DNA of 64,000 nt from Acinetobacter rudis (GTDB lineage: Bacteria; Pseudomonadota; Gammaproteobacteria; Pseudomonadales; Moraxellaceae): positions 62,001-126,000 of the forward strand of contig NZ_JAVIDR010000002.1 of the NCBI RefSeq assembly GCF_031157835.1, read 5' to 3'. Every line of letters begins with the position of its first letter. Position 1 is the first letter of the stretch. Shown here in pieces: positions 11,001 to 19,108 of this stretch. Made by a program: the position numbers and the translations under genes. Under the pieces are notes generated by a model. The model was given only the letters and a program-made list of their open reading frames with translations. It ran no database searches and had not been told where the DNA came from.

Positions 11001-11513
11001 ATCGCTGTCGCTATCAGAGTCAGAGTCGCTGTCCGAGTCAGAGTCGCTGTCCGAATCAGAGTCGCTATCAGAGTCTCTGCTTGAGTCACCTGAGCTACTA
11101 TCAGCCCAAGCTAAAATACCACCAGCAGTGATAGGAATTGCTGCCCAAACAAGTGGGTTATAATTATCACCATAAAGTAATGGTTCAATACTTTCTAAAG
11201 GTTGATAATGTACTGTATCGAGTAATAAACCTTCATCATTAGTAAAACGGATCCAAAGCAGCTGCTCAGAATCATCGCCAATCACTAAACTATTATCGGT
11301 TACCGTTGTTTCACTGAAGAAGTTTTCAATAATAATTGTTTCACCATTTTTAAGGTGAATAACTACACTTGTCCCTTCCCTTTTTACTTCTAAAACATCC
11401 TTTGGTGAAACTTTTACAAGAACAACTGAAGGTTCTTTTAATTTCACAGATGCCCCAGAAAGAGCAACTAAAGTTTCGTGACTACCTTTAGCTACAACTT
11501 TAATATCTGCCAT
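5091..11513 (-). CDS. Giant type I-secreted adhesin, BapA/LapA type, with Ser-Asp repeat tract
   Basis: A 2140-residue surface adhesin. Residues 1-130 form a BapA-prefix-like domain ending in a hydrophobic stretch ([18 protein letters not shown]), the kind of N-terminal module that can hold a LapA-type adhesin in its outer-membrane exporter. Residues 147-567 are an unbroken Ser-Asp dipeptide repeat. About residues 570-1180 are Ig-like Bap-type domains with [15 protein letters not shown] signatures, including three 85-residue repeats at 649-903. Three larger domains with GTYTYTV-like cores follow. The last 130 residues contain an RTX-like [16 protein letters not shown] motif and an aliphatic C-terminus, as in the VC_A0849 class of type I secretion targets. 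No Sec signal and no LPXTG motif are present. The ATG at 11513 has AGGA 6 bp upstream. The secretion genes lie immediately upstream on the same strand. Known relatives mediate biofilm formation. Confidence 0.92.
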   Translation of the reverse strand: MADIKVVAKGSHETLVALSGASVKLKEPSVVLVKVSPKDVLEVKREGTSVVIHLKNGETIIIENFFSETTVTDNSLVIGDDSEQLLWIRFTNDEGLLLDTVHYQPLESIEPLLYGDNYNPLVWAAIPITAGGILAWADSSSGDSSRDSDSDSDSDSDSDSDSDSDSDSDSDSDSDSDSDSDSDSDSDSDSDSDSDSDSDSDSDSDSDSDSDSDSDSDSDSDSDSDSDSDSDSDSDSDSDSDSDSDSDSDSDSDSDSDSDSDSDSDSDSDSDSDSDSDSDSDSDSDSDSDSDSDSDSDSDSDSDSDSDSDSDSDSDSDSDSDSDSDSDSDSDSDSDSDSDSDSDSDSDSDSDSDSDSDSDSDSDSDSDSDSDSDSDSDSDSDSDSDSDSDSDSDSDSDSDSDSDSDSDSDSDSDSDSDSDSDSDSDSDSDSDSDSDSDSDSDSDSDSDSDSDSDSDSDSDSDSDSDSDSDSDSDSDSDSDSDSDSDSDSDSDSDSDSDSDSDSDSDSDSDSDSDSDSDSDSDSDSDSDSDSDSDSDSDSDSDSDSDSDSDSDSDSDSDSDSDSDSDSDTDEPKDLQFNEDGSKLTGTAEAGATITVKAKDGTVLGTATAGTDGKFEVSLTPAQANGETVDVTAQVEGKNESTAVEAVAPDITAPEAPTDVAVTEDGSQVTGKGEPGTTVNVTDKDGNVIGTGTVDKDGNFVVDLDKPLTNGEDVTVQLEDKAGNKSPEVTVTAPDTTAPEAPTDVAVTEDGSQVTGKGEPGTTVNVTDKDGNVIGTGTVDKDGNFVVDLDKPLTNGEDVTVQLEDKAGNKSPEVTVTAPDTTAPEAPTDVAVTEDGSQVTGKGEPGTTVNVTDKDGNVIGTGTVDKDGNFVVDLDKPLTNGEDVTVQLEDKAGNKSPEVTVTAPDTTAPDAPTDLEVTRDGLILTGKGEPNTTVTIKDVTGAIVGTGTVGIDGNFVVDLIKPFVNGEKLNVSLKDKAENESPNASVNAQDTTAPDAPTDLDVHQDGLKLTGKGEPNTTVTVKDKSGTVVGTGVVDAAGNLIAHLDKPFTNGEPLDVTLTDAAGNTSAPATVNAKDTTPPDAPSDLVFADDGASITGKAEPGSTVIVRLPNNGAVVGTATADEHGNFTVPVKPALINGEEVDVVAVDQAGNESAEAPINAPDLVAPEIIDVQIDTDNIVLTVETEPHATVKLYDSEGKPLLDKNGNQIEFKADDQGKASYSFDPAIERGKIVNITATDAAGNESDPYKLIAGLAEILAPADNVIDLILDATPLSTTDTALKGSSKTGLTVVNVGLGPVLGADVLANLGDSSVVIDVGANQVKDVTLQGSAFGVQVVGTMDLYVYKLNESTGQWEQHAVKPNWVVSVLLGGKSKETEFNLGQGKWMFVMASGQGIQALTGYTLKVTNAINHDYNEATSVKGSTSGNMLTDEDPKFGKDDLPEGTTITSINGQQLAGHGEVVIQGLYGKLTVKADGSYTYTVDPDFRGPFGAKDVFNYVVTSPAGNSAEAKLEIELNITPSEDRIEIHNTVVLELEPQVTLDTDKSTIKSATGFKLLDLGLLGPILSADALTGAGAMEFSVGENQVRELTFHGSAGGISLGKVFDLVIFKLDPATGNFVQVHYEKDWFKIILLGGKSDQLTMQFGEGEYRAMLNSKGLLGVAEGSGLYVDHDKVYDYNIPTKYQGSVTGDATAEDSTALLKVNGKDVEPGKATTVEGKYGTLTINIDGTYTYTVVKPANAGAGWKPPYGAVDTFRLVTQDANGKSVVETLNIKVGTHAAQDDSAVTIVEQHNVVSTVEFHEKDGLGNYGKAYSKSFEIKEKEIGKGFNLKVTGTSDLGDGFLGLGKKDMTMTYVLKNTTTGQQWTFTSVKGKDAGLDLSGQTLPAGSYTLNVTSQDGVIEQIDFVANIVHLDEYVSSAAQVVTGNILANDDGITKIDSLRVGAKEVFVNDPKKGAASIEIEGQYGTLTINKDGSYSYKPNGKAFGVEHFTYETISKLGVKEVAVLEINVGKNVVASEYADHVESSSANDTFTLGAGADTVIYDVLDSTIANAGGNGGNGVDTWTDFNANDGDKIDISKLLDGNQTADNIKDYVTYENGVLKIDRNGQADYSGQPEGKSNYVDLININSDKTLDELLNNNNIVWH
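8805..9569 (-). repeat. Three tandem 255-bp repeats (85-residue Ig-like domains) in the adhesin
   Basis: Three consecutive units at 9315-9569, 9060-9314 and 8805-9059 encode protein repeats that differ by at most a residue or two, each beginning D(I/T)TAPEAPTDV. At nucleotide level they differ at only a handful of third positions, so duplication or gene conversion was recent. Flanking domains share the fold but are clearly diverged. Confidence 0.95.
9813..11075 (-). repeat. Ser-Asp (SD) hexanucleotide repeat tract, about 421 codons
   Basis: About 1263 bp of uninterrupted 6-bp repeat on the minus strand (GAY followed by TCN or AGC) encodes only Asp and Ser, ending in one Asp-Thr step. Codons vary synonymously in a quasi-periodic way, with runs such as GATTCGGACAGCGAC recurring, which suggests growth by unequal exchange of larger blocks rather than of single hexamers. 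Because 1263 is a multiple of three, the reading frame is kept. Such a tract is a long, acidic, extended stalk. Confidence 0.97.
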
Positions 11514-12364
11514 AAAAATCCTAGCACTATAATTTAAACCACAGTTTTAGCCATGACTTAAAACATAGAGACTCAATAAACATGTATTTTAAAACTATCA
11601 TTAAAACATATATGTCTAGAGAAAATAACTTACGACCGTTACTACATGAAAATTGGATTTTTTATAAATTAAAATTTAAAAATCATTAATTAAAACAACA
11701 AATATTAAATATAACCCATTGATATATATGGTTTAATATTAATTTATATTAAAAAAACTTAACTATCAAAAAAAGATATCCATTGTATTGAAAATAATAA
11801 TTTTTTATTTTTAATAGCTATAATTACTCTTAAATTAAATTTTAATTTTTTCTTAATTAATATATTTAATATCGATCATTATTTTATTTTAAAAAATGAA
11901 TGGGCATTTAATAAATGATTATCTTTCTTTTTAGCATAAAATTTAATTAAGATATTAACTAAAAACCATACCAAATTACTCAAATTTGTATGATTGACTT
12001 TTTTATCTAGTAAATTTGGTTTCGAATCAAAAAATAAATTTCTTTTTAGTCAACAATATTTATGTAGTAAAACTAAAAAATTTAGAATTATTGTGTTAAC
12101 ACTTCAACAAAAATAAATGCGTAATAAATCACATATAAAACAAGTAACAACAAGTATTTTGCAATAAAATTTCAGACTAAAATAGTTGGATTTATTAATC
12201 AAAACCCCGATCGTTTGATCATTTATTGATCGATTGATTTTTTCAAGGGTGTGAGATTAAAAAATAATGTGATTAAAATCACATAACATGAAATTATTTT
12301 ATAATTTTTATAGTGTAAAAATGAGTCCCACTTCGTATAAACATACAGATTAGCCACCCATCAA
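11514..12364. other. Long AT-rich upstream region of the adhesin gene, no gene seen
   Basis: About 850 bp between the adhesin start and the HlyD-operon terminator contain no convincing ORF. The region is very AT-rich with many A/T runs and a CRP-type palindrome near its distal end. The adhesin promoter must lie here. A TATAGT-like element about 25 bp before the start codon is one candidate but has no clear -35 box. Confidence 0.6.
12268..12283. promoter_or_regulatory. CRP/Vfr-type palindrome upstream of the adhesin
   Basis: The sequence TGTGATTAAAATCACA is a perfect inverted repeat that matches the TGTGA-N6-TCACA consensus of CRP-family regulators. It lies about 750 bp before the adhesin start codon and just downstream of the HlyD-operon terminator. 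Binding by the Acinetobacter Vfr/CRP homologue is an inference. Confidence 0.5.
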
Positions 12365-12400
12365 ACAAAAAAGCACCCAATCATAAATTAGGTGCTTTGA
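12365..12400 (-). terminator. Rho-independent terminator of the type I secretion operon
   Basis: On the minus strand an AAAGCACC / GGTGCTTT stem is followed by a TTTTTTG run. It begins about 27 bp after the stop codon of the HlyD-like gene. Confidence 0.85.
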
Positions 12401-12426
12401 AAAAACACAGCATTTCCAAACAAATA

Positions 12427-13617
12427 TTAACGTTCTCGTAGTGCTTCATTTGCCTTATTAAATGGTTTGAGCAGATAATCAAGAACAGTCTTTTGGCCTG
12501 TTTTAATATCTACTGTAGCGACCATACCTGGTGTGATAGAGAAAGACTTACCTGCTTTATTCTGCAATTTATCAGTATCAGTACGAATATAAACACGATA
12601 ATAAAACTGATCTTGTTTAACCTCATCACGAATGGTATCTGGTGAAATCACTTTTACTTTGCCTTTTAAACCACCATAAATCGAATAGTCATAAGCAGTG
12701 ATTTTAACCAAGGCTTCTTGATTTGGTCGAATATATGCAATGTCTCGTGGAGAAATCCGGGCTTCAATTAAAAGTTGATCTTCTAATGGCACAATTGTCA
12801 TTAACTTACCATTTTGTGGAACTACACCGCCTATGGTCATGACATCAATTTCTTTCACAATCCCACGGACAGGTGCTTTAAATACTGCTCGGTTAAGTGC
12901 ATCAGAACGACCTTTTACCACCTGACCTTGTTGTTCAATATCTGTATTCGCTTTAGCTAATTCCTCACGTGCTTTTACAAAATACTGATTCTGAATATCA
13001 CTCATTTGATTACGCAGCTCATTGGCTTGTCGTTTCAAACGCAATACCTCAACCTCACTTGCAGCACCTTTCGCTACCAGTGGTTCAGTCATATTCAATT
13101 CTTGTTCAACAAGCGATAGTGCTCTCTTTAAACCAGCAATTGAAGCAGAAAGATTTTCACGACGAGAAAGATAGAGCTGTGTTTCCGCTTGTACTAGTTT
13201 TGGATCTGCTTGTACTGAATCAGGAAAAGATAATTTTGTACCATTCACTTCAGCACGTAAACGTGCTGCTGTAGCCTGAGCTGAAAGTAATAGTGATTTT
13301 GATTCATCTACATTTGAAGCAAAACGGGTGGGATCAAGTTCAGCCAAAACTTGCCCCTCTTTTACCATATCACCTTCTTTAACATTGAGTTTAGTTAAAA
13401 TACCACCCTCAAGTGATTGAATAACCTGATCTTTTGAAGATGGAACAACCTTACCTGTACCAGTAGATACTTCTTCTAACTCAAAGAAAATAGCCCAAGT
13501 TAATAAGACTCCCAAACCAATACAAATAATCCAAATTAAATAACTTGCTTTAGGTAAAGGTGGTTCTTTATGGCTAAGTTGTAATGTATTTTTACTCTTA
13601 TTGCCCATACCACTCAT
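12427..13617 (-). CDS. Type I secretion membrane-fusion protein (HlyD/LapC type)
   Basis: A 396-residue periplasmic adaptor that bridges the inner-membrane ABC transporter and the TolC-like channel. There is one transmembrane segment near residues 25-45 (YLIWIICIGLGVLLTWAIFF). A lipoyl-like half motif (GDMVKEGQVLAELD), a helical hairpin rich in Glu, Gln and Ala in the middle, and a barrel domain with the VRGIVKEIDVMTIGGVV signature follow. Length and order fit HlyD-family secretion adaptors. The start overlaps the ABC gene stop by 4 bp (ATGA), indicating translational coupling. The likely cargo is the SD-repeat adhesin encoded next on the same strand. Confidence 0.93.
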   Translation of the reverse strand: MSGMGNKSKNTLQLSHKEPPLPKASYLIWIICIGLGVLLTWAIFFELEEVSTGTGKVVPSSKDQVIQSLEGGILTKLNVKEGDMVKEGQVLAELDPTRFASNVDESKSLLLSAQATAARLRAEVNGTKLSFPDSVQADPKLVQAETQLYLSRRENLSASIAGLKRALSLVEQELNMTEPLVAKGAASEVEVLRLKRQANELRNQMSDIQNQYFVKAREELAKANTDIEQQGQVVKGRSDALNRAVFKAPVRGIVKEIDVMTIGGVVPQNGKLMTIVPLEDQLLIEARISPRDIAYIRPNQEALVKITAYDYSIYGGLKGKVKVISPDTIRDEVKQDQFYYRVYIRTDTDKLQNKAGKSFSITPGMVATVDIKTGQKTVLDYLLKPFNKANEALRER

Positions 13618-15755
13618 GTTTGTGCTCCAACTGCAGATTTCTCAGGTTTGGCTTGACTGTTATTTAAAATTTGATCGCGTGGTCCATCCATTACAATGCG
13701 GCCATTGTTAACCACAATAATCCGATCAACTAATTCCAAAACAGCACGACGATGTGTAGCAACAATCAAGGTTCGATGTCCTAACCAAGTTTTTAAGTGA
13801 TCAATCAACTGTCTTTCAGCAACATCATCAATAGATGCTGTTGGTTCATCTAATAACAATACATTGGGTTGGCAAAGCAATAAACGTGTAAGCAACAAGG
13901 CCTGACGTTGACCTCCAGAAAAGCCGCCCCCTCCCTCAAGTACAATATGTTCCAATCCTTCTTTCTTTTCTTGTACAAAACTTAAAGCACCGGTGATACT
14001 TAATGCTTTTAAAATGTCATCATCACTACTTAATGGTGCACCTAAGGTCAAATTCTCTCGAATTGTTCCATAAAACAAATGTGCATTTTGATTTAGCAAG
14101 CCTACATCACGGCGCACATCGGCAGGATCAAGTAAATGCAAGTCCACACCATCAAGGAGTAGATTCCCCTGATCAGGTCGTTGCATTCCTGACATCAGCT
14201 GCAATAATGTTGATTTCCCTGCCCCATTTCGTCCTAATATTGCAATACGCTCACCAGGTTTAACCTGTAATTTTTGGATCATTAGACGTGGAGTTGGATC
14301 ATCTTCACTATATTTAAAAGACACATTATCAAACTGATAAAAACCATTAACTGCAGCACGTTGAATTAACTGTGCACGATCAGGTTGATCCACAGGCTTA
14401 CGCATCAATTCATCTAAACCCTGCTTAGCAGTTTTTGTCTGTTGTAAGCGCCCTAATACTGATGAAATACTTGCAATTGGTGCAAGCATACGTGAGGATA
14501 AAATAGAGCAAGCAACGAGTGCACCAGTTGTCATTTCACCATCCATTACGGCAAAACACCCAACTAAAACAACAATAGCAAAGGTTAAACCTTGAATTTT
14601 CTGTGTCCATGTTGAAATAAAGTGCGTAATCTTACGCTGTTTCATGCTTATCGTTGCCGCAACCTCATTCATATGATTCCATTGGTTTTGAAAACGAGAT
14701 TCTGCACGTAATAACTTTATGTCTTCAATACCCTGCACAGCTTCAACCAGAATTGCATTTCGGATTGATGATTCACGCATTCCCTCTTGTGCCAATTTAG
14801 CCAAAGGTTTTTGAGCAAGAATGCCAGGTAAAATCATTACAGGTACAATGATTACAATCACCCAAAACAAATGACCGCCTATTAACCAAAAAATCGCCAA
14901 GAATAAAAAGAAGAATGGTAAGTCCGCAATTGCTGAAATTGTTGTAGAAGTTACCATTTCTCGAACGCTTTCTAATTCTCGAATCTGAGAAATAAAAGTT
15001 CCCGTAGACTTAGAACGCTCACGATTGGTAATTCTTAAAGCATGGCCAAATACACGATCTGAGATTTTCAAGTCTGCACGCTTTCCGATCATATCTGAGA
15101 TATGTGCTCGTGCTAGACGTAATACAAACTCAAAAAGTGCAGCCAAAATCACACCACTAAACAAAACCCATAAGGTTGGAATAGACTGTGAGGGCACAAC
15201 TCGGTCATATACGTTCATTGAGAATACAATAGTTGCAAGTGCTAAAATATTTGCCAGTAATGAGGCAAATAAAATATCAAAGTAACGCTTCCAATCTTTA
15301 AGAACGATACTCCAAAACCAATTCTCTTCAAACGGCTTGATATATTCATCAACACGCGCATCGGCAACGGAAATTTCAGGACGTAAAATATAAGAAACTT
15401 CAATATGCTCAAATAAATCATCAGCGCTAAAACTTTGTGCTAGCCCCTGATCGCCACTCATTTGTACACTCAAATTACCTTGATCATCAGCCTTGTCAAT
15501 AACACCAACTTGACCATTTTTAAATCCAACAACCAATGGTAAACGCCAAGGATTAAGTAATTCAGGACCAAACTCTGCTTTTCTTAAGCTTAACCCCACC
15601 TGACGAGTGATCATATGTAAAGCATCATCTAAAGTTTGATGCTCACCCCAATTGAGTTCTAAACGAATTCGCTCCTCAGAGGGCTCTATTCGATAATGTT
15701 TAGCTACAATCAAAACTGCTTGTAACCACGGCTGGGTATTGATGTTATTACTCAT
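13614..15755 (-). CDS. Type I secretion ABC transporter (LapB type) with C39-like domain
   Basis: A 713-residue fusion. Residues 1-130 are a C39 peptidase-like domain without the catalytic Cys expected near the N-terminus, so it is probably a substrate-docking rather than a proteolytic domain. Next comes a six-helix ABC membrane domain (about 150-440). The C-terminal ATPase has Walker A (GRNGAGKST), an ABC signature (FSGGQRQ), Walker B (VLLLDEPTASID) and a switch histidine (VATHRRA). This is the arrangement of LapB-like exporters of giant adhesins. The gene overlaps both neighbours by 4 bp, giving a tightly coupled tolC-ABC-hlyD operon. Confidence 0.95.
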   Translation of the reverse strand: MSNNINTQPWLQAVLIVAKHYRIEPSEERIRLELNWGEHQTLDDALHMITRQVGLSLRKAEFGPELLNPWRLPLVVGFKNGQVGVIDKADDQGNLSVQMSGDQGLAQSFSADDLFEHIEVSYILRPEISVADARVDEYIKPFEENWFWSIVLKDWKRYFDILFASLLANILALATIVFSMNVYDRVVPSQSIPTLWVLFSGVILAALFEFVLRLARAHISDMIGKRADLKISDRVFGHALRITNRERSKSTGTFISQIRELESVREMVTSTTISAIADLPFFFLFLAIFWLIGGHLFWVIVIIVPVMILPGILAQKPLAKLAQEGMRESSIRNAILVEAVQGIEDIKLLRAESRFQNQWNHMNEVAATISMKQRKITHFISTWTQKIQGLTFAIVVLVGCFAVMDGEMTTGALVACSILSSRMLAPIASISSVLGRLQQTKTAKQGLDELMRKPVDQPDRAQLIQRAAVNGFYQFDNVSFKYSEDDPTPRLMIQKLQVKPGERIAILGRNGAGKSTLLQLMSGMQRPDQGNLLLDGVDLHLLDPADVRRDVGLLNQNAHLFYGTIRENLTLGAPLSSDDDILKALSITGALSFVQEKKEGLEHIVLEGGGGFSGGQRQALLLTRLLLCQPNVLLLDEPTASIDDVAERQLIDHLKTWLGHRTLIVATHRRAVLELVDRIIVVNNGRIVMDGPRDQILNNSQAKPEKSAVGAQT

Positions 15756-17362
15756 GGCTGAATCTCTACCCCTTGAATATTAAGCTTATTGAGCTGATAT
15801 ACGTCACGTGCATTACCACTAACGGCAATAAACTGTACTAAATGGCTATAAATGTCATAACGATTGGTTTCGATTTGCATACTTGCGCTATGAATACTTT
15901 GTTCAGCATTTAATAGATCAACCACGGTCCGTGTACCCAATTTATACTGTTCTTGATATAGCTCTTTGGTACGCATTGATATTTGCTGTTGTTGCATCAA
16001 TACGTCCATTTGCCTTTTTTTATTTTCAATATTATCTCGTGTTGAGCGTACCTGATTGAGGACCTCGAGTTGTATGGCATTGACTTGAGCCCGTGCTGCT
16101 TGTTCTGCATAACTTGCCGAACGTGACCGTGAGGTTGTTGCTCCACCTTGATAAAAATTACTGTTGGCCTCAAGCATAATAGAACTATACATACCATTAT
16201 CTTCACGGTTATTTGGGTTTACACCGTTTACTGCCTGACTCAAGGAGCCTTTCACATTTAGTGTTGGATAACTACTCAGGTCAACTTGTTGCTTTTGCAA
16301 TTTAGCAACTTCAATTTCGGCCTGAGCGGCCATCATTTTAGGCACTCGGCTAAACTCAGTTTCTTCATAAACCTTAGAGTTTTGCAATAATGCTGTTGGG
16401 AGTGCCCAAACTGTCCCACGTGGATCAAAATTTAATAATGTTCTTAATTTTTCTTGATAAATAGAAAGCTGAGCTTGCTGAGAAATCAAACTAGAGCGTG
16501 CAGCCTGTAAATATGATTGCGCTTGAACTGGATCGGCTTGGCTACTAATCCCCGCCTTAGCCCGTAAATCTGCAATTTCAGCAATCCGCGCAATACCCGC
16601 TATTTGATCTTGAGCAATTTGACATAAAACTTGATAACGATTGATATTCACAATGGCATCAGCAGTTTGACTGGCAATATCATCAATATTCATAAGCACA
16701 TTTGCTTGATTAACCAACAGTTTTGCCTGCTGCTCACTCACGAGGCTTTTGGTTTTACCAAAGTCATATAACATTTGGGTTGCATTAAGGCTAATAAGTT
16801 GACGTCCACCTTCACCATGCCCCATATCACCAGTTGAGATTCCACCCGAAAGTTGTGGGTAATAATTGGACTTTGCTACATCTATATTGGCATTTTGTGC
16901 TGATAAATTTGCCACACTTTGGCTAATCTGTGGATGGCGGCTAACTGCACGCTGAATTGCACCATAAAAGTCCAAACTCTCAAAAGCTGATTGTTGTGTA
17001 TATTGTGCTTGGTAACCCTGCTGAGTCACATTACGATTGGGTTGATAAACAACTGTGGGCAATTGATCTAACTGAGTTTGATCATATTCATATTTAGCCA
17101 GTCGATTTAAATAAATCGACTTAAATTCATCATTCGTCTGTGGTACAAAAAGACGATTAATTTGACTCAACCCATTTTTTAAAGAAGCACCAACTCCTGA
17201 TAATTGAGAAGAAGATAAATCATTATTTTGTACAACAGGGCTAGTCTGTTCTGCCTCTTGACGAGCAAAAACAGTGGCAGGATGTAAAACCAACAAAAGA
17301 ATATAAACACTTAATCTTTTATTTAAAAATGAGTAGTGATAACCAAGCACGTAGAATCTCAA
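15752..17362 (-). CDS. TolC-family outer-membrane channel (LapE type)
   Basis: A 536-residue outer-membrane efflux protein. A signal peptide is visible (LSVYILLLVLHPATVFA). Two long helical repeats follow, each rich in Ala, Gln and Asn, with motifs typical of the family: SFESLDFYGAIQ-like at the first repeat, YYPQLSGG, and LGTRTVVDLLNAEQ near the C-terminus. It forms the outer-membrane exit of the type I system encoded by the next two genes. The listed start is TTG; a GTG four codons later (17350) has GAG about 8 bp upstream and may be the true start. It is the first gene of the operon and is preceded by 440 bp of AT-rich non-coding DNA. Confidence 0.88.
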   Translation of the reverse strand: MRFYVLGYHYSFLNKRLSVYILLLVLHPATVFARQEAEQTSPVVQNNDLSSSQLSGVGASLKNGLSQINRLFVPQTNDEFKSIYLNRLAKYEYDQTQLDQLPTVVYQPNRNVTQQGYQAQYTQQSAFESLDFYGAIQRAVSRHPQISQSVANLSAQNANIDVAKSNYYPQLSGGISTGDMGHGEGGRQLISLNATQMLYDFGKTKSLVSEQQAKLLVNQANVLMNIDDIASQTADAIVNINRYQVLCQIAQDQIAGIARIAEIADLRAKAGISSQADPVQAQSYLQAARSSLISQQAQLSIYQEKLRTLLNFDPRGTVWALPTALLQNSKVYEETEFSRVPKMMAAQAEIEVAKLQKQQVDLSSYPTLNVKGSLSQAVNGVNPNNREDNGMYSSIMLEANSNFYQGGATTSRSRSASYAEQAARAQVNAIQLEVLNQVRSTRDNIENKKRQMDVLMQQQQISMRTKELYQEQYKLGTRTVVDLLNAEQSIHSASMQIETNRYDIYSHLVQFIAVSGNARDVYQLNKLNIQGVEIQP

Positions 17363-17734
17363 AACTATACTTACACTTATAGCGCAGCAGTATACATGTT
17401 ATTAATATATTAATTATAATTATATTCAATAATTCATCAATTAATTTAACTAAGAAAAATAATTTTCACTAAAATTTAAAAAGATTATTTATTTCAATAT
17501 GTTAGAAGATAAAAAACTCAAAATATCTTTTATTATTTGATTGTTAAACTTATATAGACTACATAATTGTATTTTAAAAATTCATCAATTAAACTAAAAT
17601 AAAACCGTAAAACTATAATAAAAAATTTATTTTTTAAATAAAACATGTGATATAAGTTAGGTTTTTAATAAAATTATTTAAATTTAATAAATAATAAAAA
17701 AGATAAGGATTAATAGTTATTCTTCATTCATAAA
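17363..17734. other. AT-rich intergenic region upstream of the TolC-like gene
   Basis: About 370 bp with no convincing ORF and many A/T runs. It should hold the promoter of the type I secretion operon. I see no clear -35/-10 pair or operator. Confidence 0.5.
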
Positions 17735-17767
17735 ACAAAAAAAACCTTCCTTTTAATTAAGGAAGGT
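17735..17767 (-). terminator. Terminator after the hut/glutamate dehydrogenase operon
   Basis: On the minus strand an ACCTTCCTT / AAGGAAGGT 9-bp stem is followed by TTTTTTTTG. It lies about 40 bp after the dehydrogenase stop. Confidence 0.9.
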
Positions 17768-17805
17768 CTTGGAAATTGAAAAATATGCTTTGTTTGTTCT
17801 ATTAT

Positions 17806-19074
17806 TTAACCAGGATATATACCTCGTTCCTGACGTGCTTTTAAGATTCGCTCACAAGCCAATATATATGCTGCTGTTCGCAATGTGCACTGATGTTGCT
17901 CAGCACTATTCCATACATCATCTATGGCTTGAATGAGTAATTTATCAAGACGTTGATTAATTTCTTCTTCAGTCCAGAAATAACTGGCCATGTCTTGTAC
18001 CCATTCAAAGTAACTAACAGTTACACCACCAGCATTACAAATCACATCGGGGACAACAACAATACCACGCTCAACCATGACATCATCTGCTTCTGGATAG
18101 GTTGGACCATTGGCACCTTCCAAAATCATTTTTGCATTTAGACGACGTGCACGTTCAACTGTAATCTGACCTTCTAAAGCAGCAGGAATAATAATTTCAA
18201 CAGCCGCATCCCAGAAATCCTCATCAGCTGCTTCTTGTGCATCACTAAAGCCTTTAACGCCACGATGCTCTGCTACATGCTGAACTAATTTATTTAAATC
18301 CAAACCGTTTTCATTAAATATTGTACCGCTGTGATCTTGTACCCAAGTCACTTTGGCTCCAGCTTCTGCAAAGAGTAATGCAGCCTCACTACCTACATTA
18401 CCAAATCCTTGTACTGCAATTTTAGCACCTTGAATTGGCAATTGAATACGGTTAGCAATGTGACGTCCAGTAATAAATACCCCTCGCCCAGTTGCCTTCA
18501 CTCGACCTAGTGAACCGCCAAGATGAATTGGCTTCCCTGTAACAACACCTGTAACCGTATAGCCTACAGAGGATGAATAAGTATCCATCATCCAGCCCAT
18601 AATGCTACCGTTAGTTCCAACATCTGGTGCAGGAATATCTTTTTGAGGCCCAATAACGGGACTAATTTCCGCGGTAAAACGGCGAGTTAAGCGCTCAAGT
18701 TCACGTTTAGACAACTTACTTGGGTCTACACGCACTCCACCCTTTGCCCCACCAAAAGGTAAATTAACAACTGCTGATTTAATGGTCATCCAAGCCGATA
18801 ATGCCATTACTTCATTTAAATCAACATCAGGATGATATCGAATACCACCCTTACCTGGGCCACGTGATAAGTTATGTTGCACGCGGTAACCTTCAAAATG
18901 TTGGATTGTTCCATCGTCCATTACAATTGGAACATCAACAATCAAACAACGTTTTGGTCGTTTCAATGTATTAATATAATCTGACAAATGCGTCAAATAA
19001 GGGGCAACACGATCAATTTGAGCAAGGTATGTCTGCCAAGCACCATGATTGTCATTGCCATACGAAAGATCCAT
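17806..19074 (-). CDS. gdhA: Glutamate dehydrogenase (Glu/Leu/Phe/Val dehydrogenase family)
   Basis: A 422-residue hexameric-type dehydrogenase interconverting glutamate and 2-oxoglutarate plus ammonium. The substrate domain has the GPGKGGIRYHPDV motif and the active-site lysine region LPFGGAKGGVRVDP. The Rossmann domain has GFGNVG, with an acidic residue (VQD) ending the second strand, which hints at NAD preference. It sits 34 bp downstream of hutG, before a strong terminator, so it is the last gene of the histidine-utilisation operon. That fits a catabolic job of passing histidine-derived glutamate into the TCA cycle. The symbol is the generic one. Leucine-type activity cannot be excluded from sequence but does not fit the context. 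Confidence 0.85.
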   Translation of the reverse strand: MDLSYGNDNHGAWQTYLAQIDRVAPYLTHLSDYINTLKRPKRCLIVDVPIVMDDGTIQHFEGYRVQHNLSRGPGKGGIRYHPDVDLNEVMALSAWMTIKSAVVNLPFGGAKGGVRVDPSKLSKRELERLTRRFTAEISPVIGPQKDIPAPDVGTNGSIMGWMMDTYSSSVGYTVTGVVTGKPIHLGGSLGRVKATGRGVFITGRHIANRIQLPIQGAKIAVQGFGNVGSEAALLFAEAGAKVTWVQDHSGTIFNENGLDLNKLVQHVAEHRGVKGFSDAQEAADEDFWDAAVEIIIPAALEGQITVERARRLNAKMILEGANGPTYPEADDVMVERGIVVVPDVICNAGGVTVSYFEWVQDMASYFWTEEEINQRLDKLLIQAIDDVWNSAEQHQCTLRTAAYILACERILKARQERGIYPG

Positions 19075-19108
19075 ATTTTACCGTCCTTTACACAGCTTTT
19101 AACTTAAC

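Noticed and set aside
9813-11075. Dense short repeats that could suggest a CRISPR array
   Set aside because: There are no unique spacers of constant length. The repeat is a 6-bp coding satellite in frame with the adhesin, and no cas genes are nearby.
9764-11089. A 441-codon minus-strand frame rich in Thr, Ala, Ile, Leu and Arg across the SD tract
   Set aside because: It is the shifted reading of the Ser-Asp hexanucleotide repeat, which stays open in other frames because the repeat contains no stop. It has no ribosome binding site and no independent support.
5091-11513. A sortase-anchored cell-wall protein, as for Gram-positive Sdr proteins
   Set aside because: There is no LPXTG motif, no hydrophobic C-terminal anchor and no Sec signal. 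The C-terminus and the neighbouring genes indicate type I secretion.
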